The notes below the pieces were generated by a model, which was given only the letters and a program-made list of their open reading frames with translations, did no database searches and was not told the DNA's origin. Positions 53,370 through 61,760 of a stretch of DNA of 64,000 bases are shown in pieces. The DNA is from Hespellia sp. GTDB taxonomy: Bacteria > Bacillota > Clostridia > Lachnospirales > Lachnospiraceae. Both the position numbers and the translations under genes were made by a program. The first letter of the stretch is position 1. Every line of letters starts with the position of its first letter. The stretch covers positions 1 to 64,000 of the forward strand of contig JAQVCP010000001.1 of assembly GCA_028689735.1 (NCBI GenBank). Reading direction: 5' to 3'.

Positions 53370-53394
53370 GGTGTCTGCCTCCTCTCATTTTTCA

Positions 53395-54324
53395 CTAGTC
53401 CCTCAATTCTTTTCCCGTAATCTCCAAAAATACATCGTTCAGTGTCGGCAGCTCGGAAAACACTCTTCCAAATGCAATATCTTTATCCTGCAGATAATTC
53501 AGTATCCGGACCAGATTATGTTTGGCACCACTGCAGCGGACCGTCAGCAGCTGCTGCTCATAGTCCTCCTCAAACACATGAGGAAGATTGCGGATGTCAG
53601 TCAGATTCTCTCCATCCAGCAGTACGCCTTCTATGGTAATCTTCTCTCCGGTTTTGATCATGCTCTTTAGTTCTTCCTTTGTTCCCTGGGCGATACATCT
53701 GCCGTGGTCTATGATAGCAATCCGACTGCAGATCTGCTCCACCTCTTCCATGTAGTGGGAAGTATAAATAATCGTCGCCCCCTTGCGGTTCAGCTCCATA
53801 ATCCCTTCCAAAATCTTGTTTCTGCTCTGTGGATCTACTGCCACGGTGGGCTCATCCATAATGATAAGCTTTGGCTGATGAGCGATTCCGCACGCAATAT
53901 TCAGTCTGCGGAGGAGTCCGCCGGATAACTGCTTCGGCTTCATCTTGGTATAATCTTCCAGACCCACAAACGAAATGGCCTCCTCAACCAGCACTTTCCG
54001 TTTCTCTTTCTCTGCCACGTACAAGCCACAGAAATAATCAATGTTCTCTCTCACGTTCATCTCATCAAATACCGCTACATTTTGCAGAACCACACCGATC
54101 TGTTTCTTCGCCTCATAATTATCCGGTGCCATCGGCTTTCCAAATACTTCAATGGTTCCTTTGTCGTATTTTAAAAGTGCCAGCACACAGCTGATTGCTG
54201 TGGTCTTTCCGGAACCGTTCGGTCCAAGCAGACCGAAGATCTCGCCTTCTTCTATTTCCAGATTCAGATGGTCCAGTGCCACCAGCTCACCATAACGTTT
54301 TACAAGATTTTCTATTTTGATCAT
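53395..54324 (-). CDS. ABC transporter ATP-binding protein
   Basis: 309 aa. Walker A GPNGSGKTT (about 36-44), signature LSGGLLRRLNIA (about 138), Walker B LIIMDEPTVAVD, followed by a DUF4162-like C-terminal domain (about 215-309) common in ABC-2 drug exporter ATPases. The signature LSGGL differs from LSGGQ. First gene of the operon; divergent from a NarL-type sensor kinase gene, a common arrangement for antimicrobial-peptide exporters. Confidence 0.93.
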   Translation of the reverse strand: MIKIENLVKRYGELVALDHLNLEIEEGEIFGLLGPNGSGKTTAISCVLALLKYDKGTIEVFGKPMAPDNYEAKKQIGVVLQNVAVFDEMNVRENIDYFCGLYVAEKEKRKVLVEEAISFVGLEDYTKMKPKQLSGGLLRRLNIACGIAHQPKLIIMDEPTVAVDPQSRNKILEGIMELNRKGATIIYTSHYMEEVEQICSRIAIIDHGRCIAQGTKEELKSMIKTGEKITIEGVLLDGENLTDIRNLPHVFEEDYEQQLLTVRCSGAKHNLVRILNYLQDKDIAFGRVFSELPTLNDVFLEITGKELRD

Positions 54325-54698
54325 TGCAACTCCTCCTTATATCATTTATGTAGTGTTCCCTTGTCTCCGGTCAACGGCAGGTCCTCAAAGGCATCTTGAA
54401 TATCAAACTTTGTTTCATGTGGTCTCCCCTCTCACTTTTCTGTTTGTTTCTTGTATCTAAAGTATAACCCTGTTATTTCTGAAAAGTAAGTGTTCCCTGT
54501 CAACACTTCACATGACAAATGTCATCTCCAATATGAGGATTGGCAGATGACATTTGTCATAAATATCGTTATAATAAATGTAATATATCTGGCAGCAGGG
54601 AATGAAATCTATCATGCAGCAATTGACGCAACATATCTCACAACAAGAAATTGGATTGATCGTACAAGAACAGATGCAACAGAAATGGGAGGCTGCTT
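54325..54698. other. Divergent control region, ABC exporter / two-component system
   Basis: 374 nt without a credible gene. It holds two 14-bp dyads of the same type (54512-54525 and 54547-54560) and a rightward TATAAT at 54570-54575. A minus-strand TATACT-like -10 lies in the AT-rich stretch near 54460. A 55-codon frame at 54602 has no ribosome binding site. Confidence 0.55.
54512..54560. promoter_or_regulatory. Twin dyads, probable response-regulator sites
   Basis: ATGACA-AA-TGTCAT (54512-54525) and ATGACA-TT-TGTCAT (54547-54560) are each palindromes, 35 nt apart centre to centre. Together they form a 16-bp inverted repeat, with CCAAT/ATTGG inside. The right dyad supplies an ATGACA -35 for TATAAT at 54570-54575 with a 17-nt spacer. 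Confidence 0.7.
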
Positions 54699-55802
54699 AT
54701 GGGAACTCTAATGAACAAAATACTATTGTCTTTCTTCTGCCTCGGCACCACCATGTTCGTAAAGGTTGAACTCCCCTATATTGCGGCACTACTCATCGGA
54801 ATCACCTTATCGACTACTCTTTATTTTTTCTATAATGAAAGCAATTCTCAAAAACCATTTTTACAATATATCCGCAGACCGGACTACAATCTTGTGGTTA
54901 CTTTTATCTATGGACTTTCTCTCCTGCTTGTTCCGGAGCTCGGTCTCTTTGCCCCGCTGGTTGCATATGATGCTTTTGCAATTGGCAATATTCCCGGACT
55001 GCTTTTATATTTCACAGGAATCTCCGTTGCTTATCTAGTCTCCAATCCGCCACTGTGGATTTACCTTGTTTTTGGCACGATTCTTTCCTGCTATCTCTGC
55101 CATCAGACAATATCTTATGAGAAACTGAATGCCTTTTACAAGAAGACCCGCGATGACAGTACCGAGTTGAATCTGCTTCTCTCCGCCAAGAATCAGGCGC
55201 TTCTTGACAATCAGGATTATGAAATCTATACTGCCACGCTGAAAGAGCGGAACCGCATTGCACGAGAGATTCATGACAATGTGGGACATATGCTTTCCCG
55301 GTCTATCCTTATGGTAGGCGCACTGAAAGCAATCAACAAAGAGAATACGATGGAGGCACCTCTTGATACCCTGGATGCTACGTTGAATACAGCAATGGAC
55401 AACATCCGCACCAGTGTCCATGACCTTCACGATGAATCCGTGAATCTCCGGGAGATTGTGGAAAGTCTCACCGCTGACTTCACCTTCTGCCCGGCCACAC
55501 TGGAGTATGATTTGTCCTATGATGTGCCGCGAAATGTAAAGTACTGCTTTATCACAATTGTAAAAGAAGGACTTTCCAATATCTCCAAGCACAGTAACGC
55601 CAGCCACGTACAGATTACCCTGCGGGAACACCCGGCTTTTTATCAGCTGGTCATTGCAGATAATGGAACCATTTCTAAAAATACATCCGATTCCGGAATC
55701 GGACTAATCAACATGCGAGACCGCGTAACAGCACTGAACGGGACCATACAGATTACAAAAGAAAAGGGATTCAAGATTTTTATTATGATTCCCAAACTAT
55801 AA
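54699..55802 (+). CDS. NarL/DesK-type sensor histidine kinase
   Basis: 367 aa. Five or six membrane spans (about 5-140) without a large extracellular sensor, a coiled coil, the HisKA_3 phosphorylation motif ERNRIAREIHDNVGHML (about 186-202) and a HATPase_c domain with VIADNGT and GIGLINMRD. It pairs with the response regulator 82 nt downstream. The ATG at 54699 follows GGGAGG. Divergent from the ABC exporter, it probably senses the exporter's substrate or membrane stress. Confidence 0.92.
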   Translation: MGTLMNKILLSFFCLGTTMFVKVELPYIAALLIGITLSTTLYFFYNESNSQKPFLQYIRRPDYNLVVTFIYGLSLLLVPELGLFAPLVAYDAFAIGNIPGLLLYFTGISVAYLVSNPPLWIYLVFGTILSCYLCHQTISYEKLNAFYKKTRDDSTELNLLLSAKNQALLDNQDYEIYTATLKERNRIAREIHDNVGHMLSRSILMVGALKAINKENTMEAPLDTLDATLNTAMDNIRTSVHDLHDESVNLREIVESLTADFTFCPATLEYDLSYDVPRNVKYCFITIVKEGLSNISKHSNASHVQITLREHPAFYQLVIADNGTISKNTSDSGIGLINMRDRVTALNGTIQITKEKGFKIFIMIPKL

Positions 55803-55820
55803 AATATTATTTTGCAGTTA

Positions 55821-55860
55821 CCCGTTTGAGGAAGCAGCAAAGCGGATTCTGAATGTTTAT
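55821..55860 (+). repeat. Dispersed intergenic repeat, family 1 (copy 7, opposite strand)
   Basis: On the plus strand GAAGCAGCAAAGCGGATTCT. It lies between kinase and response regulator, in transcript sense for these plus-strand genes. The only plus-strand copy, which supports a link with transcription direction. Confidence 0.55.
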
Positions 55861-55884
55861 TTTACGACGAGAAAGGGGAAAGAT

Positions 55885-56505
55885 ATGAAGATTGTGATTG
55901 TAGATGACGACTACCTGGTATCAGAAGCGTTAAAGACAATATTAGAAGCAAATGAGGAGCTTGAGGTGACAGCGATTGGCGCAGACGGCGCGGAAGCTAT
56001 CACTCTATACCGAAAGCACAGACCCGATGTCCTGCTCATGGATATCCGTATGAAAGAAATGAGTGGTCTTGATGCTGCCACTGTGATTCTTGATGAATTC
56101 CCAGATGCCAGGATTCTGCTTCTCACCACATTTTCTGATGATGAATATATTGTAAATGCGTTGAAAATCGGGGCGAAAGGGTACATTTTGAAGCAGGACT
56201 ATGCCAGCATCGTTCCCTCTCTCAAGGCAGTTTATACCGGACAGACTGTGTTTGGAAATGAAGTCAGTTCCAAGATTCCGGGACTACTGCAGTCCTCAAA
56301 GGAATTTGACTATGCTGCGCTTGATATAAATACCCGGGAACTGGAAATCATCAAGCTCATTTCCGATGGGCTGAGCAACAAAGAGATTGCCGGGAAATTA
56401 TTTCTGAGCGAAGGAACCGTGCGCAATTACTTAAGTGCAATTCTTGACAAACTCCAGCTCCGGGACCGGACTCAGGTCGCTGTATTTTATTATCAGCATT
56501 TATAA
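55885..56505 (+). CDS. NarL/FixJ-family response regulator
   Basis: 206 aa. Receiver domain with acidic pocket (IVIVDDDYLV), phospho-Asp in VLLMDIRMKEM (near 53), Thr in LLLTTFSDD and the KQ-containing GYILKQDYA. The C-terminal LuxR-type helix-turn-helix is REIIKLISDGLSNKEIAGKLFLSEGTVRNYLS-like (about 150-185). Cognate to the kinase upstream; the twin dyads between kinase and ABC genes are the likely target. Confidence 0.95.
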   Translation: MKIVIVDDDYLVSEALKTILEANEELEVTAIGADGAEAITLYRKHRPDVLLMDIRMKEMSGLDAATVILDEFPDARILLLTTFSDDEYIVNALKIGAKGYILKQDYASIVPSLKAVYTGQTVFGNEVSSKIPGLLQSSKEFDYAALDINTRELEIIKLISDGLSNKEIAGKLFLSEGTVRNYLSAILDKLQLRDRTQVAVFYYQHL

Positions 56506-56527
56506 GGACAGGGATTCTCTCCCTGCC

Positions 56528-57151
56528 CTACTGTCGTACCCGTCCTATTCTTTTCTCTATGCCCCCAAGCAAACCATTGACCACAATTGCCAGTCCAGCC
56601 GACAAGATGCTTCCCCACAGAATCTTGTCGGTATTCATCGTGCGTAGTCCATCAAACAGCAAAGTTCCAAGTCCGCCCGCGTTGATGGAAGCAGCGATGG
56701 TTGCTATTCCGATTGTCGATACCGCCGCTAGATGAACGCCTGCAAATAAAGCTCTTTTGGCAAGGGGCAGCCGGATTTTCATCAGAATCTGCATCTCTGT
56801 CATTCCAAGCCCCCGCGCAGCTTCCACCACCGCAGGATCCACTTCATTTAATCCGGAAATAAAATTACGCAGCAGCAAATACTGGTTATAAATGACAAGC
56901 ACAATGATCGCGGTCTTCATTCCCAAACCAGTCACAGGAATCAAAAGTGCGAACAGCGCAAGGCTCGGCACTGAATAGATTACTGAAAAGAATTGAATCA
57001 GTATTCTGCTGACCGGCTCAATCTTCATGGAAATCACAGTCAAAGCTGCTGCTAAAAGCAATGAAATGATCAGTGTGATCAGAACGATTTCCAAATGCTC
57101 CAAAAGAGCATCTATTAACTTGTCCGGATGTTTTGCTGCAAATTCAAGCAT
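56528..57151 (-). CDS. Osmoprotectant ABC transporter permease (OpuBB/CB type)
   Basis: 207 aa, about five to six spans, with the EAA-type coupling loop AARGLGMTEMQILMKIRLPLAK (near 115-136). IYSVPSLALFALLIPVTG and the C-terminal GGLGTLLFDGLRTMN fit OpuB/OpuC permeases. It is last in a four-gene operon with a second permease, lipoprotein and ATPase. Confidence 0.9.
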   Translation of the reverse strand: MLEFAAKHPDKLIDALLEHLEIVLITLIISLLLAAALTVISMKIEPVSRILIQFFSVIYSVPSLALFALLIPVTGLGMKTAIIVLVIYNQYLLLRNFISGLNEVDPAVVEAARGLGMTEMQILMKIRLPLAKRALFAGVHLAAVSTIGIATIAASINAGGLGTLLFDGLRTMNTDKILWGSILSAGLAIVVNGLLGGIEKRIGRVRQ

Positions 57152-57227
57152 TTATTTTCCTCCCTGTAGAAGATAAGACGAATCCTCGCTGTCACTCAGT
57201 GAGAATTCATGGTAAACATCACCTTTC

Positions 57228-58007
57228 TTATTGACATGCGTCAAAAAAAATCTGTTCCTGTTCTCTGGCTGAGCGGATCAGCATCTCCACGAAATCATTT
57301 GCCGGGTGCGCTGCAATATGCCTTGGCGTATCAAACTGACAGATTTCCCCTTCATTCATGATAATCACACGGTCTCCCATTTTGAATGCTTCATGAATGT
57401 CATGTGTCACGAAAAGGAATGTTTTTCCGAGACCACCGTGAATCCGAAGGAGTTCGTCCTGAAGATTCAGTCGGTTGATTGCATCGATTGCTCCAAATGG
57501 CTCATCCAGCAGCATAATCTTCGGGTCAATGGCGAGTGCTCGCGCAAGCCCCACTCTCTGCTGCTGCCCACCGGACAGCTGGGAAGGATAACGATTCTCG
57601 TATTCCTCCGGCTCCAATCCAACCAGAGTCAGAAGTTCTTTCACCCTTGCATCAATCTTTTCTTTCTTCCATTTCAAAAGCTTTGGAACCACAGCAACAT
57701 TTTCCCCGATTGTCATATGCGGAAACAGACCCACTTGCTGGATAACATATCCGATGCGCCGTCTCACCTTTACCGCATCTACCGTAGAAATATCCTCTCC
57801 GAATAACAGGATTTTCCCTTCATCCGGCTCATAAAGGCGGTTGACCATCTTAAGCAGCGTTGTCTTGCCACAGCCGGAGGAGCCGAGTATGGTAATGAAC
57901 TCACCTTCCTGAATCGTGACATCCACATGATCCACCGCATTGGTCCTGCTGTTTTCAAATTTTTTACATACATTCTGAAATATAATTGCCGGATTTGCAC
58001 TCGTCAT
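57228..58007 (-). CDS. Osmoprotectant ABC transporter ATP-binding protein
   Basis: 259 aa. Walker A GSSGCGKTT (about 38-46), signature LSGGQQQRVGLARALA, Walker B IMLLDEPFGAID. It lacks the C-terminal CBS domains that sense ionic strength in many OpuCA/OpuA ATPases, so osmotic gating may rest elsewhere. Confidence 0.92.
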   Translation of the reverse strand: MTSANPAIIFQNVCKKFENSRTNAVDHVDVTIQEGEFITILGSSGCGKTTLLKMVNRLYEPDEGKILLFGEDISTVDAVKVRRRIGYVIQQVGLFPHMTIGENVAVVPKLLKWKKEKIDARVKELLTLVGLEPEEYENRYPSQLSGGQQQRVGLARALAIDPKIMLLDEPFGAIDAINRLNLQDELLRIHGGLGKTFLFVTHDIHEAFKMGDRVIIMNEGEICQFDTPRHIAAHPANDFVEMLIRSAREQEQIFFDACQ

Positions 58008-58044
58008 TTCTCTGCTCCTTCATTTCCTGTGATCAACCGAACCG

Positions 58045-58968
58045 CTATTTGATGCTCTCATAATATTCTGCTGCCACATCTTCGTACTCTTCCTTTTCCA
58101 CGTCAACCTTTGCATTCAGCTTTGTAAGCGTTGCTGTATCCAAGGTTGCACTTACGGCATTGAGAATGTCTGCAATTTCAGGATTCGCTTCCAGAACGTC
58201 ACCGCGTACGACCGGGGCGAGATTGTATGGCGGCCATGCATGTCTGTCATCCTCTAACAGTGTGAATTTTTCCGTCTCCGCCAGTTGACCCTCTGTCGTG
58301 TACGCCGGTGCCGCATCCGCCTCATCATTTTCGATGACCTGATATTTCAGGCCATTGTCATAGACTGCAGAAGACTTCCAGTCAAATGCACCATATACCT
58401 TTTCCAGTCCAGGAAGTCCGTCTTCCCTCTGATCAAACTCACCCTGGGATGCAAAACGTAGTTCTCCTGCATGGGCCTGGAGATCAGAAATGGTCTTGAT
58501 TCCAAGCTCTTTGGCCTTCTTTGTGCTGATAAAAAGTCCCTGTCCATCATTTGCCTGCGCATAATCCAGCCAGGTCAGTGAAAACTGTTTCTCATACTCT
58601 TTCTTGACCGTGTTATATGCTTCCTCCGGGTCCGTAACTGCATCCATCTGGAGAATGGACAGAAGTCCGGTTCCGGTATATTCCGGATAGAGATCAATCT
58701 TATCATTCATGATACTTGTATGAATCACAGAGCCCGCCACATTCATCACACGCTCCACCTCATATCCGTGATCTTCCAGCGCAAGTGCATAAATCTCCGC
58801 CACCACGTTGCCCTCTGTAAAGTCCTTGGACCCCACACGGACTACACTTCCGCCTGATGTTCCCGCAGTGTTTTCCCTCCCACTGTCCGTCTCACTTTTA
58901 CTTCCGCAGGCCGCCAGCGAAATTACACATACCGCACTCAATAAAACTGCCAGTAATCTCTTTTTCAT
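58045..58968 (-). CDS. Glycine betaine/choline-type substrate-binding lipoprotein (OpuBC/CC type)
   Basis: 307 aa. Signal peptide with lipobox SLAACG (Cys near 20), then the OpuAC-type fold: VRVGSKDFTEGNVVAEIYALALEDHG, DLYPEYTGTGL, and LEDDRHAWPPYNLAPVVRGDVLEANP. These bind betaine, choline or carnitine in an aromatic cage outside the cell. The ATG at 58966-58968 follows AGAGGAAG; an upstream frame would put 29 charged residues before the signal. Confidence 0.92.
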   Translation of the reverse strand: MKKRLLAVLLSAVCVISLAACGSKSETDSGRENTAGTSGGSVVRVGSKDFTEGNVVAEIYALALEDHGYEVERVMNVAGSVIHTSIMNDKIDLYPEYTGTGLLSILQMDAVTDPEEAYNTVKKEYEKQFSLTWLDYAQANDGQGLFISTKKAKELGIKTISDLQAHAGELRFASQGEFDQREDGLPGLEKVYGAFDWKSSAVYDNGLKYQVIENDEADAAPAYTTEGQLAETEKFTLLEDDRHAWPPYNLAPVVRGDVLEANPEIADILNAVSATLDTATLTKLNAKVDVEKEEYEDVAAEYYESIK

Positions 58969-59056
58969 CTTTTTCTTCCTCTTCCTTCTTGTATCCTGTT
59001 TTTTGCTGTTGACGCTTTTCTTCACTTCTATCTTGTATTTATTGTGAATATCCATT

Positions 59057-59701
59057 TTACTTCTCTGCTTTTTTATATCTCATGATCAGCCCGCTCAGCA
59101 CATCCAACAGCAGTGCCGCCGTCAGTGATAACACTGCAACTGAAATTCCGCCAATCAGCAGTAAATCTGTGCGATTAAGTCCCAGTCCGGTAAAAATCAG
59201 ACCGCCAAGACCTCCTGCTCCAATCTTTGCCGCCAGCGTTGCACTGGCAATGATCTCTACCATGGCCGTCTTCACTCCGGTAAAAATCATCGGGAGGGCC
59301 AGCGGAAACTTCACTTTCCAGAGCACCTGCCGCTCTGTCATTCCAATCCCCCTAGCAGTCTCTAGCATAAAATCCGGAACCTCCTTCAATCCCACTACCG
59401 TATTCATCAAAATTGGCGGTACTGCAAGCAGCACAAGAGCTGTCATTGCCGGTTTGATTCCGGTTCCCATGATTGGAATCAGGAGAATGAGTACTGCAAG
59501 ACTTGGAATGATTCTAAGAATCTGGAAAAATCCTGTGATCCATTTCTCACCTCTCGCATATCGCGTTGCAGCATATCCACAGGGAATCCCTATCACACAC
59601 GCTGCCAGAAGCGAGAGCAGGCTGATCCACATATGCTGCCTTACCGCAAGCAGAAAAGATTCCATATTATTTTGAAAGTACGCCATAGTCAGCTGTAACA
59701 T
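59057..59701 (-). CDS. Osmoprotectant ABC transporter permease (OpuBD/CD type)
   Basis: 214 aa, about six spans, coupling loop ETARGIGMTERQVLWKVKFPLAL (near 120-142). Paralogue of the permease at 56528-57151. First gene of the operon; AAAAGGAGAAAC precedes the ATG. Confidence 0.9.
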   Translation of the reverse strand: MLQLTMAYFQNNMESFLLAVRQHMWISLLSLLAACVIGIPCGYAATRYARGEKWITGFFQILRIIPSLAVLILLIPIMGTGIKPAMTALVLLAVPPILMNTVVGLKEVPDFMLETARGIGMTERQVLWKVKFPLALPMIFTGVKTAMVEIIASATLAAKIGAGGLGGLIFTGLGLNRTDLLLIGGISVAVLSLTAALLLDVLSGLIMRYKKAEK

Positions 59702-59792
59702 GTGCGGTTTCTCCTTTTGTCATTTCATTTTCTCTGCTGCTAAGTTGAAGGTATGTTTATAAACACTTTATCTCAGGATATATATCACAAGA

Positions 59793-59820
59793 GGCAGATG
59801 CACCTCACGGCGCACCTGCC
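59793..59820 (-). terminator. Hairpin after the YbaK gene
   Basis: GGCAGATGC pairs with GCACCTGCC with one mismatch. It follows the YbaK stop by about 12 nt; T-tract weak. Confidence 0.5.
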
Positions 59821-59831
59821 CACCTTGTTTT

Positions 59832-60296
59832 CTATTTCTTACTCACATCAATCCACTCACTGTTCCCGGAATATTTCTCCAGCTGCGGAATCGTCATTTC
59901 TACCGCACTGTTCCCGCTGCCCGCTGCCGGAAATACCACCTCGTACTGCTTCAAAGACTCATCCAGATATACCTTCACATTTTCCTTGACACCGAATGGG
60001 CACACCCCTCCCGGAGCATGGCCGATCCATTTCTCCACTTCACCAAATGGAATCATCTTCGCTTTTGTATGAAACTGTGCTTTGTATTTCTTATTATCAA
60101 TCTTCGATTCTCCGGACACAACAATCAGAATCGGCTGCTCATCCAGAAGAAATGATAAGGTCTTGGCGATACGATCCGGCTCACAGCCGAGTGCCTTTGC
60201 AGCCAGTTCTACGGTGGCACTGGATTCCTCCAGCACGATAATCTTCTCTTCCAATTCTGTCCCCTGTAAATATTTCTGTACTTTTTCCAACGACAT
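59832..60296 (-). CDS. YbaK/EbsC-family aminoacyl-tRNA deacylase
   Basis: 154 aa. The YbaK core has ELAAKALGCEPDRIAKTLSFLLDEQPILIVVSGESKIDNKKYK with the conserved Lys, and VEKWIGHAPGGVCPFGV. Members hydrolyse mischarged Cys-tRNA(Pro) or similar. Located 20 nt downstream of the rhodanese-TtcA gene, so two tRNA-linked functions are together. Confidence 0.9.
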   Translation of the reverse strand: MSLEKVQKYLQGTELEEKIIVLEESSATVELAAKALGCEPDRIAKTLSFLLDEQPILIVVSGESKIDNKKYKAQFHTKAKMIPFGEVEKWIGHAPGGVCPFGVKENVKVYLDESLKQYEVVFPAAGSGNSAVEMTIPQLEKYSGNSEWIDVSKK

Positions 60297-60315
60297 AACA
60301 ATTCTCCTCCTAAGT

Positions 60316-61470
60316 CTACAGTTTCACTTCATCATAATCATCCAGGAAGTGATGCTTCACTCCATCCTTCTTGTAAGCAATCACCGTGCTCAGATTTACA
60401 TTCTCCACACTCCGGAAAATATTCTTCTCAATAAATGAACTCCTCTTGCTCAGTTCACAAATCAGCTCTTTGATCTCTGCACGCTTTGAGCCCTTTTCTG
60501 TTCCTCCACAGGATGCACAGTTCTCCGTAAAGCGGCAGGCACATTGAATAAAATGCAATTCATTGTAATTCATCCAGTGAATAATCTCTTCCTCCCGAAT
60601 CAGATACAGGGGACGAATCAATTCCATCCCCTCAAAATTCGTGCTGTGGAGCTTGGGCATCATTGTCTGAATCTGTCCTCCATACAACATCCCCATAAGA
60701 ATGGTCTCAATCACATCATCGAAATGGTGTCCCAGCGCAATCTTATTGCAGCCCAGAGCCTTCGCCTGGCTGTATAAGTGCCCCCGCCGCATACGTGCAC
60801 ACAAGTAGCACGGTGAATCACCTTCATCTGCCACAATATCAAAAATCTCAGATTCAAAAACTTTAATCGGTACATTTAAAAGCTCAGCATTGTCCACGAT
60901 TGTCTGATAATTAATCTCGTTATATCCCGGATTCATCACCAGATACACCACTTCAAAATTCTTCTTTCCATGACGCTCCAGCTCCTGAAAAAGCTTCGCC
61001 ATAAGCATAGAATCCTTCCCGCCCGAAATACACACGGCAATCTTATCTCCATCTTGAATCAGTTCATATTCATTGATTGCTTTTGTGAATTTTCTCCAGA
61101 TTGGCTTGCGAAACTTCTTCACAATACTGCGTTCCACTTCCTTACATCGGTCGGCCTTCTGCTCCTCCTGATTCATCAACCGCTGCATTTTCAGCCGGAT
61201 AAAAGAACGGAATCCGCCTTCAACACTGTAAACCTCATATCCCATCTCCTGCAGGTCTTCCACAGTATCATCGCTCCGCTCCCCGGTATAGCAGATAAGA
61301 TAGATGGGCTTATCTTTCGGAAGTACCGCATATTGTTCCTTAAGCTCCTCCCAGTAAATGTTCTGCGCATCAGGGTAAGTCTCCTTTGCAAAGTCTTCTG
61401 GCTTTCGGATATCTATTACCAACTTCTCCCTTGTATCATTTTCCAGTTCCTGTATTGTTCGTCTGTTCAT
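60316..61470 (-). CDS. Rhodanese-TtcA fusion: tRNA 2-thiocytidine synthase-like
   Basis: 384 aa. An N-terminal rhodanese domain (about 1-95) with the active Cys in IYLICYTGERSDD (near 61) is fused to a TtcA-like PP-loop ATPase: SGGKDSMLMAKLF (near 150), CYLCARMRRGHLYSQAKALGCNKIALGHHFDD (near 220) and a C-terminal CACRFTENCASCGG. TtcA makes 2-thiocytidine-32 in tRNA with an Fe-S cluster. The rhodanese probably delivers persulfide sulfur in cis. The ATG at 61468-61470 has AAAGGA 7 nt upstream. Confidence 0.82.
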   Translation of the reverse strand: MNRRTIQELENDTREKLVIDIRKPEDFAKETYPDAQNIYWEELKEQYAVLPKDKPIYLICYTGERSDDTVEDLQEMGYEVYSVEGGFRSFIRLKMQRLMNQEEQKADRCKEVERSIVKKFRKPIWRKFTKAINEYELIQDGDKIAVCISGGKDSMLMAKLFQELERHGKKNFEVVYLVMNPGYNEINYQTIVDNAELLNVPIKVFESEIFDIVADEGDSPCYLCARMRRGHLYSQAKALGCNKIALGHHFDDVIETILMGMLYGGQIQTMMPKLHSTNFEGMELIRPLYLIREEEIIHWMNYNELHFIQCACRFTENCASCGGTEKGSKRAEIKELICELSKRSSFIEKNIFRSVENVNLSTVIAYKKDGVKHHFLDDYDEVKL

Positions 61471-61486
61471 TGTCATTTCCTTTCAA

Positions 61487-61579
61487 TCAAAACGGATTTC
61501 AAATAAAACATTCCTGCATCCGCCATGCTGCTTGAACGTCAGCCCGTCTTAAATTTGCTTTCAGCAAATGGACCGACAT
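61487..61579 (-). repeat. Composite repeat: family 2 (copy C) joined to a family-1-like segment
   Basis: In transcript sense family 2 (61579 to 61532) runs directly into AAGCAGCATGGCGGATGC and ends in ATCCGTTTTGA, the family-1 end. It shows that the two families can be modules of one element. It lies just upstream of the rhodanese-TtcA start. Confidence 0.6.
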
Positions 61580-61718
61580 AGTCTGTATTACATGATAGCC
61601 AGTCCATGGAAATTTGTCAATGTTTCCTTGACCCAAGGTGTCGCTATTACATCGTATGACACAAGAAATCCAGACTCTCACTAGAACCATCATAGTAAGA
61701 ACCTGGATTCCTCCATGG

Positions 61719-61760
61719 CAGGCAGATCTTTTCAATCTGCTTCGCCGCTTGTCTGATTAG
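61719..61760 (-). repeat. Dispersed intergenic repeat, family 1 (copy 9)
   Basis: In transcript sense CAAGCGGCGAAGCAGATTGA. Relative to copy 2 the stem changes from CGGAT/ATCCG to CAGAT/ATCTG, so the pairing is kept. Confidence 0.55.

Noticed and set aside
54602-54769. 55-codon leader frame before the sensor kinase
   Set aside because: No proper ribosome binding site, overlaps the kinase start in another frame, and the Gln-rich sequence matches nothing known.
61499-61735. 78-codon minus-strand frame near the rhodanese-TtcA gene
   Set aside because: It runs through the dispersed repeats, and the matching frame is broken in other copies.
419-61760. CRISPR array or REP-type clustered palindromes for the dispersed repeats
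   Set aside because: Copies are single, kilobases apart, lack regular spacers, and no cas gene is present.
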